A stretch of 64,000 bases of DNA from Burkholderiales bacterium (GCA_036262035.1 DATAJS010000010.1:660915-724914), one strand, 5' to 3'; shown: positions 51,351-59,950, numbered from the stretch's first letter. The notes: generated from the letters alone by a model not told the origin. Translations and numbers: made by a program.

Positions 51351-51890
51351 ATGGCCAAAATCCAGATCGTGGCGCCCGACGCGCCACCCGAACCGGCTGC
51401 GAAGCTCGAATCGAAACGCAAGATCGGCACGACCGGCATCCGCCTCGGCGTGCTCGACAACACCAAGGCGAACGCCGACCACCTGCTGCAGATGATCGTC
51501 GACGGGGTGAAGAAGGAATTCGACGTCGAGTCGGTCGTCTACAAGAGGAAGCCCGCGTCGAGCCGGCCCGCGAGCGACCAGATCCTCGACGAGCTCGCCG
51601 AGGAGGCCGACCTCGTCATCAGCGCGATGGCCGATTGAGGCTCGTGCACGTCGTGGAGTGTCCACGACATGGCACAGCTCACGAAGCGCGGCCTCGTCGC
51701 CGCGGTCGTATGCAGCGATACCTTCATGAAGCTCGGCACCGCGCAGGCGAAAGTCTTCGGCGTGCCTGATCTCCCGCTGCTCCAGATCCAGCATCCGCTG
51801 GGCGGTCTTCAGATGGATAAAGTCAAGGAACGGGCCGCCGTAGCGCTGCCGCAGTTGCTCGATATGGTGAAGGAGAAGCAGAAGTCATGA
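51351..51890 (+). CDS. UGSC family selenoprotein (in-frame TGA read as selenocysteine)
   Basis: A 179-residue protein read through TGA 51636-51638. The upstream frame gives IGTTGIRLGVLDNTKANADHLLQ and ADLVISAMAD; then TGA GGC TCG TGC reads Sec96-Gly-Ser-Cys99; the same frame continues TSWSVHDMAQLTKRGLVAAVVCSD to a TGA at 51890. This matches the family named UGSC for its Sec-Gly-Ser-Cys site, a probable thiol/selenol redox centre. The hairpin at 51645-51674 is placed as a bSECIS. Standard annotation would split it into two hypotheticals. The stop overlaps the next ATG by ATGA. The selA/selB/selC machinery is not in this window. Confidence 0.85.
51645..51674 (+). promoter_or_regulatory. Candidate bSECIS element
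   Basis: GTCGTGGA (51650-51657) and TCCACGAC (51661-51668) form a perfect eight-pair stem with loop GTG; a lower TGC/GCA pairing extends it. The loop starts with G about 20 bases after the TGA, within the range and with the apical G expected of bacterial SECIS elements. The stem lies inside the coding sequence, as usual in bacteria. Confidence 0.75.
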
Positions 51891-53008
51891 GCAGCTCGCT
51901 CGAAGCAATACTGAAGCAGCCGAACGCGACGTACGAGGTCGACGACGATCCCGAAGCGGTCCACGAGTATCTCTGCGACAAAGGCTTGAGCGACGGCCTG
52001 CCCGTCATCCCGCCCACGCCCGAGCGCGTCGAGCGCATGCTCGCCTACTGCGATCGCGATCTCGACAAGCCCATCGTGCGCATGGGTCCGCGCTTCGGCG
52101 CGGCGACGCCGGTGCGCGTCGCGGCCAACTGCGTCATGGCCGGCTGCCGGCCAGAGCATTTCCCTTTAGTGGTCTTGGCGTTGGAGGCCATGGCCGAAGA
52201 GCCCTACAACCTCTACGGCACCCAGGCGACCACGCACCCGTGCACGCCGATGCTCATCTTCAACGGTCCCATCGCGAAGGAAGTCGGCATGCATGCCGGC
52301 ACCAACGTCATGGGCAACTACTTCCGTGTGAATGCTTGTATTGGACGGGCTGTCCGTCTGTGCTGCGTCAACATCGGCGGCGCCATCCCCGGCACCGGCG
52401 ACATGGCGACACAGGGCACGCCGGCGAAATTCAGCTTCTGCGTGCGCGAGAACGAAGAGGCTTCGCCGTGGGAGCCGTTACACGTCGAGATGGGTTTTCC
52501 TTTGGAGGCCACGACCTGTACGGCGATCGCCGCCGAGGGGCCGCACAACATCAACGACCACGAGAGCATCACCGCCGAAGGGGTGTTGACCATGATTGCC
52601 GGGACGATGACGACGACCGGGTCGAACAACGCGTACTACGCCGGCCAGCCGTGCCTCGCGTTCAGTCCCGAGCATGCGCAGACCGTCGCGACCGAAGGCA
52701 AGATGAGCAAGCTGGACGCGAAGAAGTGGCTGTTCGAGCACGCCACGCTGCCTTTGTCGAAGTTCTCGAAGGAGACGATCGAGCGGCGGTTCCGTCGGAA
52801 GCTAGCTGATCAGTACGCGACTGCGTCTCTAGATGCGCCGGTGAGGATGATTCAGAAGGCGGAGGATTTGCTGGTCATCGTCACTGGAGGGGCTGGGAAG
52901 CACTCTTCGTGGATTCCGACGTTTGGGAATACCAGGGCGGTGACGAAGGTGCTGAAGCGAGAGGACGGAGAGCTCATCAAGTCCGTGCAGGAATTGAAGC
53001 GCGGTTAA
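51887..53008 (+). CDS. Conserved partner protein of the UGSC selenoprotein
   Basis: A 373-residue soluble protein I recognise only by context. Features: GLSDGLPVIPPTPERVERML at 33-52, an unusual number of cysteines (in YLCDKG, AYCDRD, ANCVMAGCRP, VNACIGRAVRLCCVN, TTCTAI), and PGTGDMATQGTPAKFSFC. It overlaps the selenoprotein stop by ATGA, so the two are translated in fixed ratio and likely form a complex. The cysteines could supply thiols, metal sites or disulfides for the selenol centre. No signal peptide. Confidence 0.75.
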   Translation: MSSSLEAILKQPNATYEVDDDPEAVHEYLCDKGLSDGLPVIPPTPERVERMLAYCDRDLDKPIVRMGPRFGAATPVRVAANCVMAGCRPEHFPLVVLALEAMAEEPYNLYGTQATTHPCTPMLIFNGPIAKEVGMHAGTNVMGNYFRVNACIGRAVRLCCVNIGGAIPGTGDMATQGTPAKFSFCVRENEEASPWEPLHVEMGFPLEATTCTAIAAEGPHNINDHESITAEGVLTMIAGTMTTTGSNNAYYAGQPCLAFSPEHAQTVATEGKMSKLDAKKWLFEHATLPLSKFSKETIERRFRRKLADQYATASLDAPVRMIQKAEDLLVIVTGGAGKHSSWIPTFGNTRAVTKVLKREDGELIKSVQELKRG

Positions 53009-53063
53009 TCAGCATTCCGTCCCCTTGGTCCGGGGAGAGGGACAGGACCGCAATCCCGGTCAA

Positions 53064-53738
53064 ACCCGTGCGGCGGCGTGCTCGAGCATCCGACGAGAGA
53101 CGCCCGACAGCGCTGCCGTATCGCCCGAAACCGTCAACGAAGCATGAGTCAGGGCCGCCACCCTCTGCTCCATTGCGAGGCTCTTCGCGAGCTCGGACGT
53201 GTCCTTGCTGAACATGTCGTCGCGTTCGGCGGTTACTTCCGGAAACCCGAGCAACGCTTCGCCTTTCGCATCGAACACGGTGAGCCGTGCGTGACTATCG
53301 GAAGATTCGCTCACCGGCGGCGTGAAGACGATCTCTACGCGGGCGACGGCGCTCATCGGCGCTTTCTTGCCGAACGCGAATAGCCACTCCCGCGCGAGCA
53401 CGCCGGCCTGGGCGTCGATCACGATGCTTCTTCCCAGCGAGTAGACAACAAAGGAATGCCGATGAGCGGCAGGACGGCCATCGCGCCCTTGAAGGCGAGC
53501 GCGGTGGTGTCGTTCCAGGCGAGCAGCACGTGCGAGAGAACGCGCTGCCGGAAGATCCACCAGTCGAACACGAGCATGGCCAGCCCAAGGATCAGCAGGG
53601 TGAGCAGGAGGCCGTAGTTCGTGCCCAGGGCGAGGCGGTGGGTGAAACCTCAGTCACGTGATACGAACGATTTCGTCCCCCGGGCTTGAGCTCGGGGACC
53701 CGATACTCGCGATCGGCGGTGTCGGCCGCTTCGTTCAT
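53064..53738 (-). pseudogene. Frameshifted membrane protein gene
   Basis: Three frames join into one plausible protein. From ATG 53738, MNEAADTADREYRVPELKPG... reads to about 53650; a second frame then gives THRLALGTNYGLLLTLLILGLAMLVFDWWIFRQ (a membrane helix) to about 53460; a third gives FVVYSLGRSIVIDAQAGVLARE and a soluble C-terminal part to about 53060. No start codon fits the second frame alone. Two frameshifts within 300 bases indicate decay or sequencing errors. It resembles the membrane protein encoded opposite at 53897. Confidence 0.6.
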
Positions 53739-53780
53739 TGGCTTGAACGATACCGGATCGATACGTCGCCGGGTTAAGCT

Positions 53781-53827
53781 ACCGTGCGTCACGGGATTGC
53801 TTCGTCGCTGGCGCTCCTCGCAATGAC
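53781..53827. repeat. Family-2 half repeat
   Basis: GTGCGTCACGGGATTGCTTCGTCGCTGGCGCTCCTCGCAATGAC is the right half only; a degenerate arm CGCACCTCGCAACGACAG follows at about 53850. Confidence 0.85.
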
Positions 53828-53896
53828 AAGTCGTGGGGCACTTCGCGGTTGCGCACCTCGCAACGACAGTGTGTGGATGAGCATCGGCCGGAACGA

Positions 53897-54562
53897 ATGG
53901 AATCCGACACGCCTGTGATGCGCTTCGGCAGCGACACACCTCTGCTCGAAGCGCCCGCCCTCATCGCGATCGCGGTCGCTGTGATCGCATTCATCGTATG
54001 GCTCGCCGCCGGGACGCGTGACCCCAACGCGTTCGACGTGCTGAAGTGGATCGTCGCAGTCCTGATAGGAACGGTGTGTATCGCTTATGCCGGGAGCTGG
54101 CACGAGGTGGTCGTCGACGCCTCCTCTCGAACGGTCACCGAGCGACACGGCTTCCTTCAATGTCCCGTAGGTTGGCTGGGGCAGCAGTTAACGTTCTCCG
54201 ACATCGCCGCGGTCGTCGTCGCGCAGAAGACCGACAAGACCACCGAACGGGCGACGTCGATGTCGCAGAGTACGCGGACTGTGTACCGAAAAAGCTACGC
54301 GCTGAGCCTGGTCAGGGCGGATACTTCGATCGCTATGCGCGATGGGACGAAGATGGCGGTGCCGCACTACGCGCTCGACCTGCCGGTGAAGGAGCGCGGC
54401 GATCCGCTGCCGCTCGAAGCGATGGCGCGGCAGCTCGCGAAGCTCGGCCGCTGGCCCGCGCGGCGGCGCGGCTATGCGCTGTCTGCCGGTTACGGCGACC
54501 GGGCGTACACGATCGAATCCCTGGCGCATGACGCCGAGAGCGAGATCGCAGACAAGGAGTGA
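53897..54562 (+). CDS. Membrane protein of unknown function
   Basis: A 221-residue protein with two predicted helices (about 22-42, ALIAIAVAVIAFIVWLAA, and 55-72, WIVAVLIGTVCIAYAG). The rest is soluble, starting WHEVVVDASSRTVTERHGF and including a Ser/Thr-rich strand. ATG 53897 (MESDTP) avoids the repeat-derived upstream part of the frame. It is followed after eight bases by a lipoprotein gene on the same strand. Confidence 0.75.
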   Translation: MESDTPVMRFGSDTPLLEAPALIAIAVAVIAFIVWLAAGTRDPNAFDVLKWIVAVLIGTVCIAYAGSWHEVVVDASSRTVTERHGFLQCPVGWLGQQLTFSDIAAVVVAQKTDKTTERATSMSQSTRTVYRKSYALSLVRADTSIAMRDGTKMAVPHYALDLPVKERGDPLPLEAMARQLAKLGRWPARRRGYALSAGYGDRAYTIESLAHDAESEIADKE

Positions 54563-54569
54563 GTCAAGC

Positions 54570-55019
54570 GTGCCGCCTTTGCTCCGCCTCGTCAGCACGA
54601 CGTCGTTCGCACTCCTGCTGGCCGGGTGCGTCACGCCGTATACGCCCAAACCCGGTGCGGCGCTGGCGAACATCACGTTCGTCAACAAGGGCTACACCTC
54701 GGTCGACATGCACTACGAAGCGTGCGGCGTGTTCGAGCCGTCGATGCTGCTCGCGAGCCTGCACCCTGGTGCGTCGGCGACGCAGCGCGTTACTGCGAAC
54801 GAACCCTTCTCGTTTTCCTTCATCGCGCGGGTCGGGGAGGATTGGTCGTGCAGCCTCGGATTTCTCACGTTCACGCCGGTGCCGGAAGGACGGTACGAGA
54901 TCGAGTTCAGTCAGACGGGGAGTGGGCCGCCGGCGCGGTGTTCGGTGAAGGTCTCTAAGCTCGAAGCCTCCGGCGCGAGGGTGCCGCAGCCGACTACGGA
55001 TTGCAGGCGGCGGCCGTAG
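54570..55019 (+). CDS. Small lipoprotein of unknown function
   Basis: A 149-residue lipoprotein. I start it at GTG 54570, eight bases after the preceding stop and with AAGGAG upstream, giving MPPLLRLVSTTSFALLLAGC with lipobox LAGC. The mature part has four cysteines (YEACG, WSCSLG, ARCSVK, TDCRR) and ITFVNKGYTSVDMHYE strands, suggesting a disulfide-stabilised beta domain. Not recognised as a known family. Confidence 0.75.
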   Translation: MPPLLRLVSTTSFALLLAGCVTPYTPKPGAALANITFVNKGYTSVDMHYEACGVFEPSMLLASLHPGASATQRVTANEPFSFSFIARVGEDWSCSLGFLTFTPVPEGRYEIEFSQTGSGPPARCSVKVSKLEASGARVPQPTTDCRRRP

Positions 55020-55021
55020 CC

Positions 55022-55069
55022 CGTGCGCCACGGGATCGCTTCGTCGCTACTGCTCCTCGCGATGACAGA
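55022..55069. repeat. Family-2 half repeat
   Basis: GTGCGCCACGGGATCGCTTCGTCGC followed by TGCTCCTCGCGATGACAG. It touches the 3' end of the convergent GST gene. Confidence 0.85.
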
Positions 55070-55070
55070 A

Positions 55071-55679
55071 TCAACCTTTCTTCGCAGCCGCCTCATCGAG
55101 CTCGTGCGCCCTGCGCGCCGCCGGACGCTCGCGCAGCCGGGCCGAGTACGCTTCGAACGCCGGCCGCTTTTCGAGCGTCCCGAACATCATTCCCCATGCG
55201 ACCTGCGATCCAACGTAGACGTCGGCTGCGGTGAAGCGGTCGCCGCAGATGAAGGGACCCGCGCTCACCGCGAGCTCGAGCGCGTTCACCGTGTCTTCGT
55301 AGCTGCCGTAGCCGAGCATCTGCTTTTTGTCGGACGAGAAGCCGAGCGCCTTGCCGGTGAGCGCGGCTTCGAGCGGGCCGGCCGCGAAGAAGATCCAGCG
55401 GTAGTACGCGGCGCGATCGGCGGGCGGCGGGGCGAGCTTGCGGCCGGGAAAGGAATCGGCGAGATACACGCAGATCGCCGCGGCTTCGGTGACGACCGCG
55501 CCTCGATGCCGGATGGCCGGCACCTTGCCCATCGGATTCACGGCGAGGTAGGTCGGCGATTTCATGCTGGCGCCGAATTCGAGCAGCACGGTGTCGTACT
55601 GCTCGCCGAGCTCTTCGAGCATCCAGCGCACGATGCGCCCGCGCGACTGGGGATTGGTGAAGAAGGTGATGTCGGCCAT
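55071..55679 (-). CDS. Glutathione S-transferase
   Basis: A 202-residue GST. ITFFTNPQSRGRIVRWMLEELGEQYDT starts the thioredoxin-like domain; PMGKVPAIRHRGAVVTEAAAICVYLAD contains the cis-Pro and the E-A (ES position) contact; FICGDRFTAADVYVGSQVAWG is the N-capping box. It differs from the GSTs at 7088 and 29749 and is not a recent copy of them. Confidence 0.92.
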   Translation of the reverse strand: MADITFFTNPQSRGRIVRWMLEELGEQYDTVLLEFGASMKSPTYLAVNPMGKVPAIRHRGAVVTEAAAICVYLADSFPGRKLAPPPADRAAYYRWIFFAAGPLEAALTGKALGFSSDKKQMLGYGSYEDTVNALELAVSAGPFICGDRFTAADVYVGSQVAWGMMFGTLEKRPAFEAYSARLRERPAARRAHELDEAAAKKG

Positions 55680-55701
55680 TCGGTGTGTTCTTTCGAGAAA
55701 A

Positions 55702-55740
55702 CCGGGGTCAGACCCCGATGAAGCCGGGGTCTGACCCCAG
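55702..55740. repeat. Family-4 palindrome
   Basis: CCGGGGTCAGACCCCGATG and AGCCGGGGTCTGACCCC form the hairpin, between a Bug gene and a GST gene on the same strand. Confidence 0.92.
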
Positions 55741-55742
55741 GA

Positions 55743-56702
55743 TTAGTCCAGCCGGATCCCCGTCTTCTTCACCATGTTTCCCCAGCGTTCCACATCGGCG
55801 CGGATGAACGCCTGGAACTCCTCCGGCGTGCTCGGCGAGACGGTGCCGCCTTCGTGCTGTATCAGTTTCACGACCTCGGGGAGCGCGAGGACCTTCACGA
55901 CTTCGCGGTTGATGCGCGCGACGATCGGCTTCGGGACTTTGGCGGGAGCGAGGACGCCGTGCCAGATGGTCGATTCGAAGCCGGGGTAGCCGGCTTCGCT
56001 CAGCGTGGGCACGTCCGGGAAGAGGTGCGAGCGCCTGGTGCCCGTGATGGCGAGCAGACGCGCGCGGCCGTCGCGCGCGAAGCCGAGCGACGACACCATC
56101 GACGTGACCATGTAGCTCACGCGCCCGGCGCGCAGGTCGAGCATGCCGGGTCCGCCGCCTTTGTAAGGCACGTGCATCGTGTCGATGCCCGCGGCGATGT
56201 TGAAGAAGGTGCCGAGCACGTGGCTGCTGCCGGCGACGCCCGCTGATGCGTAGTTGAGCGTCCCCGGCTTGGCCTTGGCGGCCGTGACGAGATCCTTGAT
56301 CGTCCTGAACGGCGAGCTGTCGTTCACGACGATGACCTGCGGCGTCTTCACGACGAGCGAGATCGGCGCGAAGTCCCTGAGCGTGTCGAAGTTCTTGGTG
56401 GCGCGCACCGCCTGGCCGACGACGAGGTTGCTGTCCTGGCCCAGCACGATGGTGTAGCCGTCGGGTGGCGCTTTGGCGGCGATCTCCGCGCCGACCGAGC
56501 CGGCCGCGCCCGCGCGGTTGTCGAACACGACCGGCTGGCCGAGCGCTTCGCCGATCTTGCCGCCGATGATGCGCGAGTAGGTGTCGGTGCTGCCGCCCGG
56601 CGGGAAGGGGACGATCCAGCGGATGGGGCGGGCGGGGTATTGCTGGGCGTGCGCGGCGCCGGCGAGCAGGGCGCAGGCGAGGAGAGATGCTCGGAGGAAC
56701 AT
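55743..56702 (-). CDS. Bug/TctC family substrate-binding protein
   Basis: A 319-residue receptor. MFLRASLLACALLAGAAHAQ is the signal peptide. Loops VPFPPGGSTDTYS and VFDNRAGAAG, then PPDGYTIVLG, MHVPYKGGGPG and FPDVPTLSEAG are all canonical. AAAGGAG precedes ATG 56702 by six bases. The GST at 55071 lies downstream on the same strand beyond a family-4 repeat. Confidence 0.93.
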   Translation of the reverse strand: MFLRASLLACALLAGAAHAQQYPARPIRWIVPFPPGGSTDTYSRIIGGKIGEALGQPVVFDNRAGAAGSVGAEIAAKAPPDGYTIVLGQDSNLVVGQAVRATKNFDTLRDFAPISLVVKTPQVIVVNDSSPFRTIKDLVTAAKAKPGTLNYASAGVAGSSHVLGTFFNIAAGIDTMHVPYKGGGPGMLDLRAGRVSYMVTSMVSSLGFARDGRARLLAITGTRRSHLFPDVPTLSEAGYPGFESTIWHGVLAPAKVPKPIVARINREVVKVLALPEVVKLIQHEGGTVSPSTPEEFQAFIRADVERWGNMVKKTGIRLD

Positions 56703-56721
56703 ACCGGCTCCTTTGCTGAGT

Positions 56722-56838
56722 AACCCCCTTTAAACCCACCCCCACCCTAACCCTCCCCCTGAGGGGGAGGGAATGCTGGGTGGTCTCCCCCCGAGGGGGA
56801 AGAAAATGCCTGGCTGATCTCCCTCTCAGGGGAGTGTT
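56722..56838. repeat. Family-5 GGGGGAGGG repeats
   Basis: CCTCCCCCTGAGGGGGAGGG, CCCCCCGAGGGGGAAG and CCCTCTCAGGGGAGTG are three successive palindromes with CTCAGGGG-like centres. The first also occurs at 40760. Confidence 0.85.
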
Positions 56839-56847
56839 CGCTTCCGC

Positions 56848-57075
56848 TTATCGACGGGCGAGGTAGAACGATGCGGCCTCGAGGCCTTTCAGCGCGTCGC
56901 GCAGGTTCACGCTGCCGACGTTCTCGGGGCCGCCGTCGCCCTCGGCCACGATCGCGAGGTTGGTCGCGATCGCCTGGAGCAGCCCGATCTGCGCCACCTG
57001 GGCCGCCACCATCTGCATTTGCACCTGGAGGATCTGCTTCAGAAGTTCTTCCATGCTTCCGTCTTCAGTGGCCAT
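56848..57075 (-). CDS. Small helical protein of unknown function
   Basis: A 75-residue protein starting MATEDGSMEELLKQILQVQMQMVAAQVAQIG, a hydrophobic amphipathic helix with glutamine-rich a/d positions, then a Gly-rich linker and an ALKGLEAASFYLA helix. CAGGAGG precedes ATG 57075 by eight bases. It may form a coiled-coil oligomer. Lies 19 bases after the upstream Bug gene on the same strand. Confidence 0.65.
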   Translation of the reverse strand: MATEDGSMEELLKQILQVQMQMVAAQVAQIGLLQAIATNLAIVAEGDGGPENVGSVNLRDALKGLEAASFYLARR

Positions 57076-57094
57076 GAGTAGCCCTCCTGTCGGT

Positions 57095-58060
57095 TCAGTT
57101 CGGTTTGATGCCCGTCGCCTTCATCACCTTGGCCCACTTGTCGATCTCACTATTCACGAGCGCGCGAAACTCTTCAACCCCGCCGCCGCCCGGCTCGAGG
57201 CCGTCCTTGCGGAACTCGCTCTGCACCTCGGCGTTCGCGAGGTGCTTGTTGACGAGCTGGTTCAGGCGCGTGACCAGCGGCTTCGCCATCGTACCCGGCG
57301 CGAACATGCCGAACCAGGTCGTGAAGTCGTAGCCGGGCACGCCGGATTCGGCGATCGTCGGCGTGTCGGGGAGGTCGGGCACGCGCTTCGCCGTCGACAC
57401 CGCGATCAGCTTGAGCTTGCCCGCGCGCACCTGCCGGATCGTATCCGGCATCGTCTGGATCATCACCTGAGTCTCGCCGCCGACCATCGCCAGCAGCGCC
57501 GGCGCGCCGCCCTTATAGGGAACCTGCGTGAGCTTCACCTTCGCCAGGTATTCGAAGAGCGAGACGCTGAGGAACGCCGAGCTGCCGACACCCGCGGTTC
57601 CCGCACGGACTTCGCCCGGCGCGGCGCGCGCCATGGCGACGAGGTCTTTCACCGTGCTCACTTTCACCGAAGGATGGACGACCATGATGCTCGGCGTCGT
57701 GCCCAGCTGCGAGATCGGGGCGATGTCGCGGCGCGTGTCGTAAGGCAGCTTGGCGAAGATCGACGGCGCGGTCGCCAGGCCGATGTGATAGACGAGCAGG
57801 GTGTAGCCGTCGCCGGGCGCTTTGGCGACGATGTCGGTCCCCAAGGTGCCGCCCGCGCCACCGCGGTTGTCGACGACGAAGGTCTGGCCGAGCTCTTCGG
57901 TGAGCCGCTTGCCGAGCACGCGCGCGATGAAGTCGGTGGTGCCGCCCGGCGCGAACGGCACGACGACGCGCACCGGCTTGGTCGGATAGCTCTGGGCATG
58001 CGCCCCCCACGCAAGCGCGGCACAAACCGCGGCGCACAGCCGCAGGGTGTTACGGTGCAT
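57095..58060 (-). CDS. Bug/TctC family substrate-binding protein
   Basis: A 321-residue receptor with signal peptide MHRNTLRLCAAVCAALAWGAHAQ. Loops VPFAPGGTTDFI and VVDNRGGAGG, GDGYTLLVYH, TQVPYKGGAPA and LPDTPTIAESG. GAGGAGG stands eight bases before ATG 58060; the long open frame beyond is antisense to the MFS gene. Its downstream partner is the 75-residue protein. Confidence 0.93.
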   Translation of the reverse strand: MHRNTLRLCAAVCAALAWGAHAQSYPTKPVRVVVPFAPGGTTDFIARVLGKRLTEELGQTFVVDNRGGAGGTLGTDIVAKAPGDGYTLLVYHIGLATAPSIFAKLPYDTRRDIAPISQLGTTPSIMVVHPSVKVSTVKDLVAMARAAPGEVRAGTAGVGSSAFLSVSLFEYLAKVKLTQVPYKGGAPALLAMVGGETQVMIQTMPDTIRQVRAGKLKLIAVSTAKRVPDLPDTPTIAESGVPGYDFTTWFGMFAPGTMAKPLVTRLNQLVNKHLANAEVQSEFRKDGLEPGGGGVEEFRALVNSEIDKWAKVMKATGIKPN

Positions 58061-58219
58061 CGTCCATCCTCCTCGATCGTGTTTTCCCGCGAGGCTAACA
58101 CGCGCGACGTTCCCGAGACCGTCAGCCGCTAAAATAGGGATCTTCCTGCGCGTCTTGCGTCCCACTCCATCGCGCCCCCGGCCTCTCCGGGGCTCGCGCG
58201 CGTCGTCATCCGAGGTAGC

Positions 58220-59386
58220 GTGGTTTCGGTTTACTTTTTGTATGCGCTGAATCTCTGCAACTGCATCGCGGTGTTCTCCGCCCAGGTCGTGCTCTCGCTC
58301 TACGCGCTGCACCTGGGCGCGAACGCTTTCGGCGTGGGCCTCGTGGCGGCGGCGTTCTCGATCTTCCCGATGTCGCTCGCGGTGACGTCGGGGCGGATCA
58401 TCGACAAGCACGGCGGGCGCTGGCCGATGACCTTCGGCGCGATCGCCGGCGGCCTCGGCATGACCATTCCCTATTTCGTGCACGCGCTGCCGGCGATTTA
58501 CGTCGCCGCGGCGATGATGGGTCTGTCGGTCATCTTCTTCAATCTCGCGACCCAGAACCTGGTGGGGATGGTCAGCACGACCGAGACGCGCGGGCGCAAC
58601 TTCAGCAACTACGCGCTGACGAGCTCGGTGTCGAACTTCCTCGGGCCGACGCTCGGCGGCTTCTCGGTCGAGCACGCCGGGCACGCCGAGACGTGCCTGA
58701 TCATCGCGCTCGTCACGCTCGTGCCGGTCGTGATGCTCGCGCTGCGCGGGAAGTCGCTGCCGGGCGGCAGCCACAAGGCCGCGAAAACCAAAGGCAGTGT
58801 GCGCGCGATGCTCGCCGATCCGGTCGTGCGCCAGACGCTCATCACCGGCAGCCTGCTCAACACCGGGCTGAATCTCTTCCAGTTCTACATGCCGGTGTAC
58901 GGGCACGACATCGGGTTGTCGGCTTCACAGATCGGCACCATCCTCGGCGCCAACGCCGCGGCCGCCTTCACGTCGCGCTTCCTGCTGCCGAAGCTGCTGA
59001 GGCGTTTCGGCGAGAACCGCGTGCTCATGTACACGTTCGTGCTCGGCGCGGTGGGCATCGCCTCGATCCCGCTCTTCGTCTACGCACCGGCGCTGGTCGG
59101 CATCGCGTTCCTGTTCGGTTTCGGCATGGGCTGTGGCCAGCCGATCGTGATCATGCTCATGTACAGCAACTCGCGCGACGGCCGCTCGGGCGAAGCGCTG
59201 GGCCTGAAGTTCACGACCAACCAGCTCACCAAGCTCGTCGCGCCGCTGATCTTCGGCGCGATCGCATCGGGCTTCGGGTTGCTCGTCATGTTCTGGCTCA
59301 ACGCGGCGATGCTCGCGGGCGGCGCGTACATGTCGCGGCCGAAAGCGGCGGTATCGGATCCGGAGGCGGCGTCCACCGATCGTTGA
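58220..59386 (+). CDS. MFS transporter
   Basis: A 388-residue 12-helix major facilitator. GTG 58220 (MVSVYFLYALNLCNCIAVFSAQ) begins at the first helix with CCGAGG upstream. Between helices 2 and 3 is SGRIIDKHGGRWPMTFG, the MFS A motif in the form G-R-x-x-D-x-x-G-G-R. The middle loop is short and polar (SLPGGSHKAAKTKGSV). Substrate unknown. Separate from, but on the same strand as, the next two genes. Confidence 0.88.
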   Translation: MVSVYFLYALNLCNCIAVFSAQVVLSLYALHLGANAFGVGLVAAAFSIFPMSLAVTSGRIIDKHGGRWPMTFGAIAGGLGMTIPYFVHALPAIYVAAAMMGLSVIFFNLATQNLVGMVSTTETRGRNFSNYALTSSVSNFLGPTLGGFSVEHAGHAETCLIIALVTLVPVVMLALRGKSLPGGSHKAAKTKGSVRAMLADPVVRQTLITGSLLNTGLNLFQFYMPVYGHDIGLSASQIGTILGANAAAAFTSRFLLPKLLRRFGENRVLMYTFVLGAVGIASIPLFVYAPALVGIAFLFGFGMGCGQPIVIMLMYSNSRDGRSGEALGLKFTTNQLTKLVAPLIFGAIASGFGLLVMFWLNAAMLAGGAYMSRPKAAVSDPEAASTDR

Positions 59387-59452
59387 AAACCGCTGTATAG
59401 TGAGACGCTGAACCGGACCGTTCGAATCACAACCTCATAGAAGGAGCGGATC

Positions 59453-59950
59453 ATGGTGCTCGGCATGTCGCTGGCGGCGTTCACGACGCTGCACACGGCC
59501 ATCGCGCTCGTCGGGATCGCTTCGGGTATCGTCGCCGTCGCCCGCATGCTCAAAGTGCGGCGGCTGAACGGCTGGACGACGCTCTTCCTCTTCAGCACCG
59601 CGCTGACGACGATCACCGGGTTCATGTTTCCGTTCACCGAGATCCTGCCTTCGCACGCCGTCGGGGTGATCTCGCTGGCCGCGCTGTGCGTGGTGTTCGT
59701 CGCGCTCTACGTGAAGAAGATGGAGGACGGCTGGCGCGTCGCCTATATCGCCGGCGCGGTGCTCGCCCTCTATCTCAATACCTTCGTCGGCGTGGTGCAG
59801 TCGTTCCAGAAGGTCTCGTTCCTGCGATTGCTGGCGCCCACCCAGGCCGAACCGCCGTTCGTCATCGCGCAAGGCGTCGTGCTGCTCTTCTTTATCGCTG
59901 CGGGCGTCGCCGTCGTACGCAAGTTCCGTCCCGGCGCGATCTATCTATAG
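59453..59950 (+). CDS. Integral membrane protein of unknown function
   Basis: A 165-residue protein with about five hydrophobic segments (LAAFTTLHTAIALVGIASG, TLFLFSTALTTITGFMF, AVGVISLAALCVVFVALYV, VAYIAGAVLALYLNTFVG, IAQGVVLLFFIAAGVAVV). Short basic loops lie between them. GAAGGAGCGG precedes ATG 59453. It is followed two bases after its stop by the GTG of an amidohydrolase gene, so the two are probably co-translated. Confidence 0.8.
   Translation: MVLGMSLAAFTTLHTAIALVGIASGIVAVARMLKVRRLNGWTTLFLFSTALTTITGFMFPFTEILPSHAVGVISLAALCVVFVALYVKKMEDGWRVAYIAGAVLALYLNTFVGVVQSFQKVSFLRLLAPTQAEPPFVIAQGVVLLFFIAAGVAVVRKFRPGAIYL

Noticed and set aside
51351..51638. UGSC gene as two independent small genes
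   Set aside because: The second part starts inside the hairpin without its own ribosome site, both parts are in phase, and the junction reads Sec-Gly-Ser-Cys.
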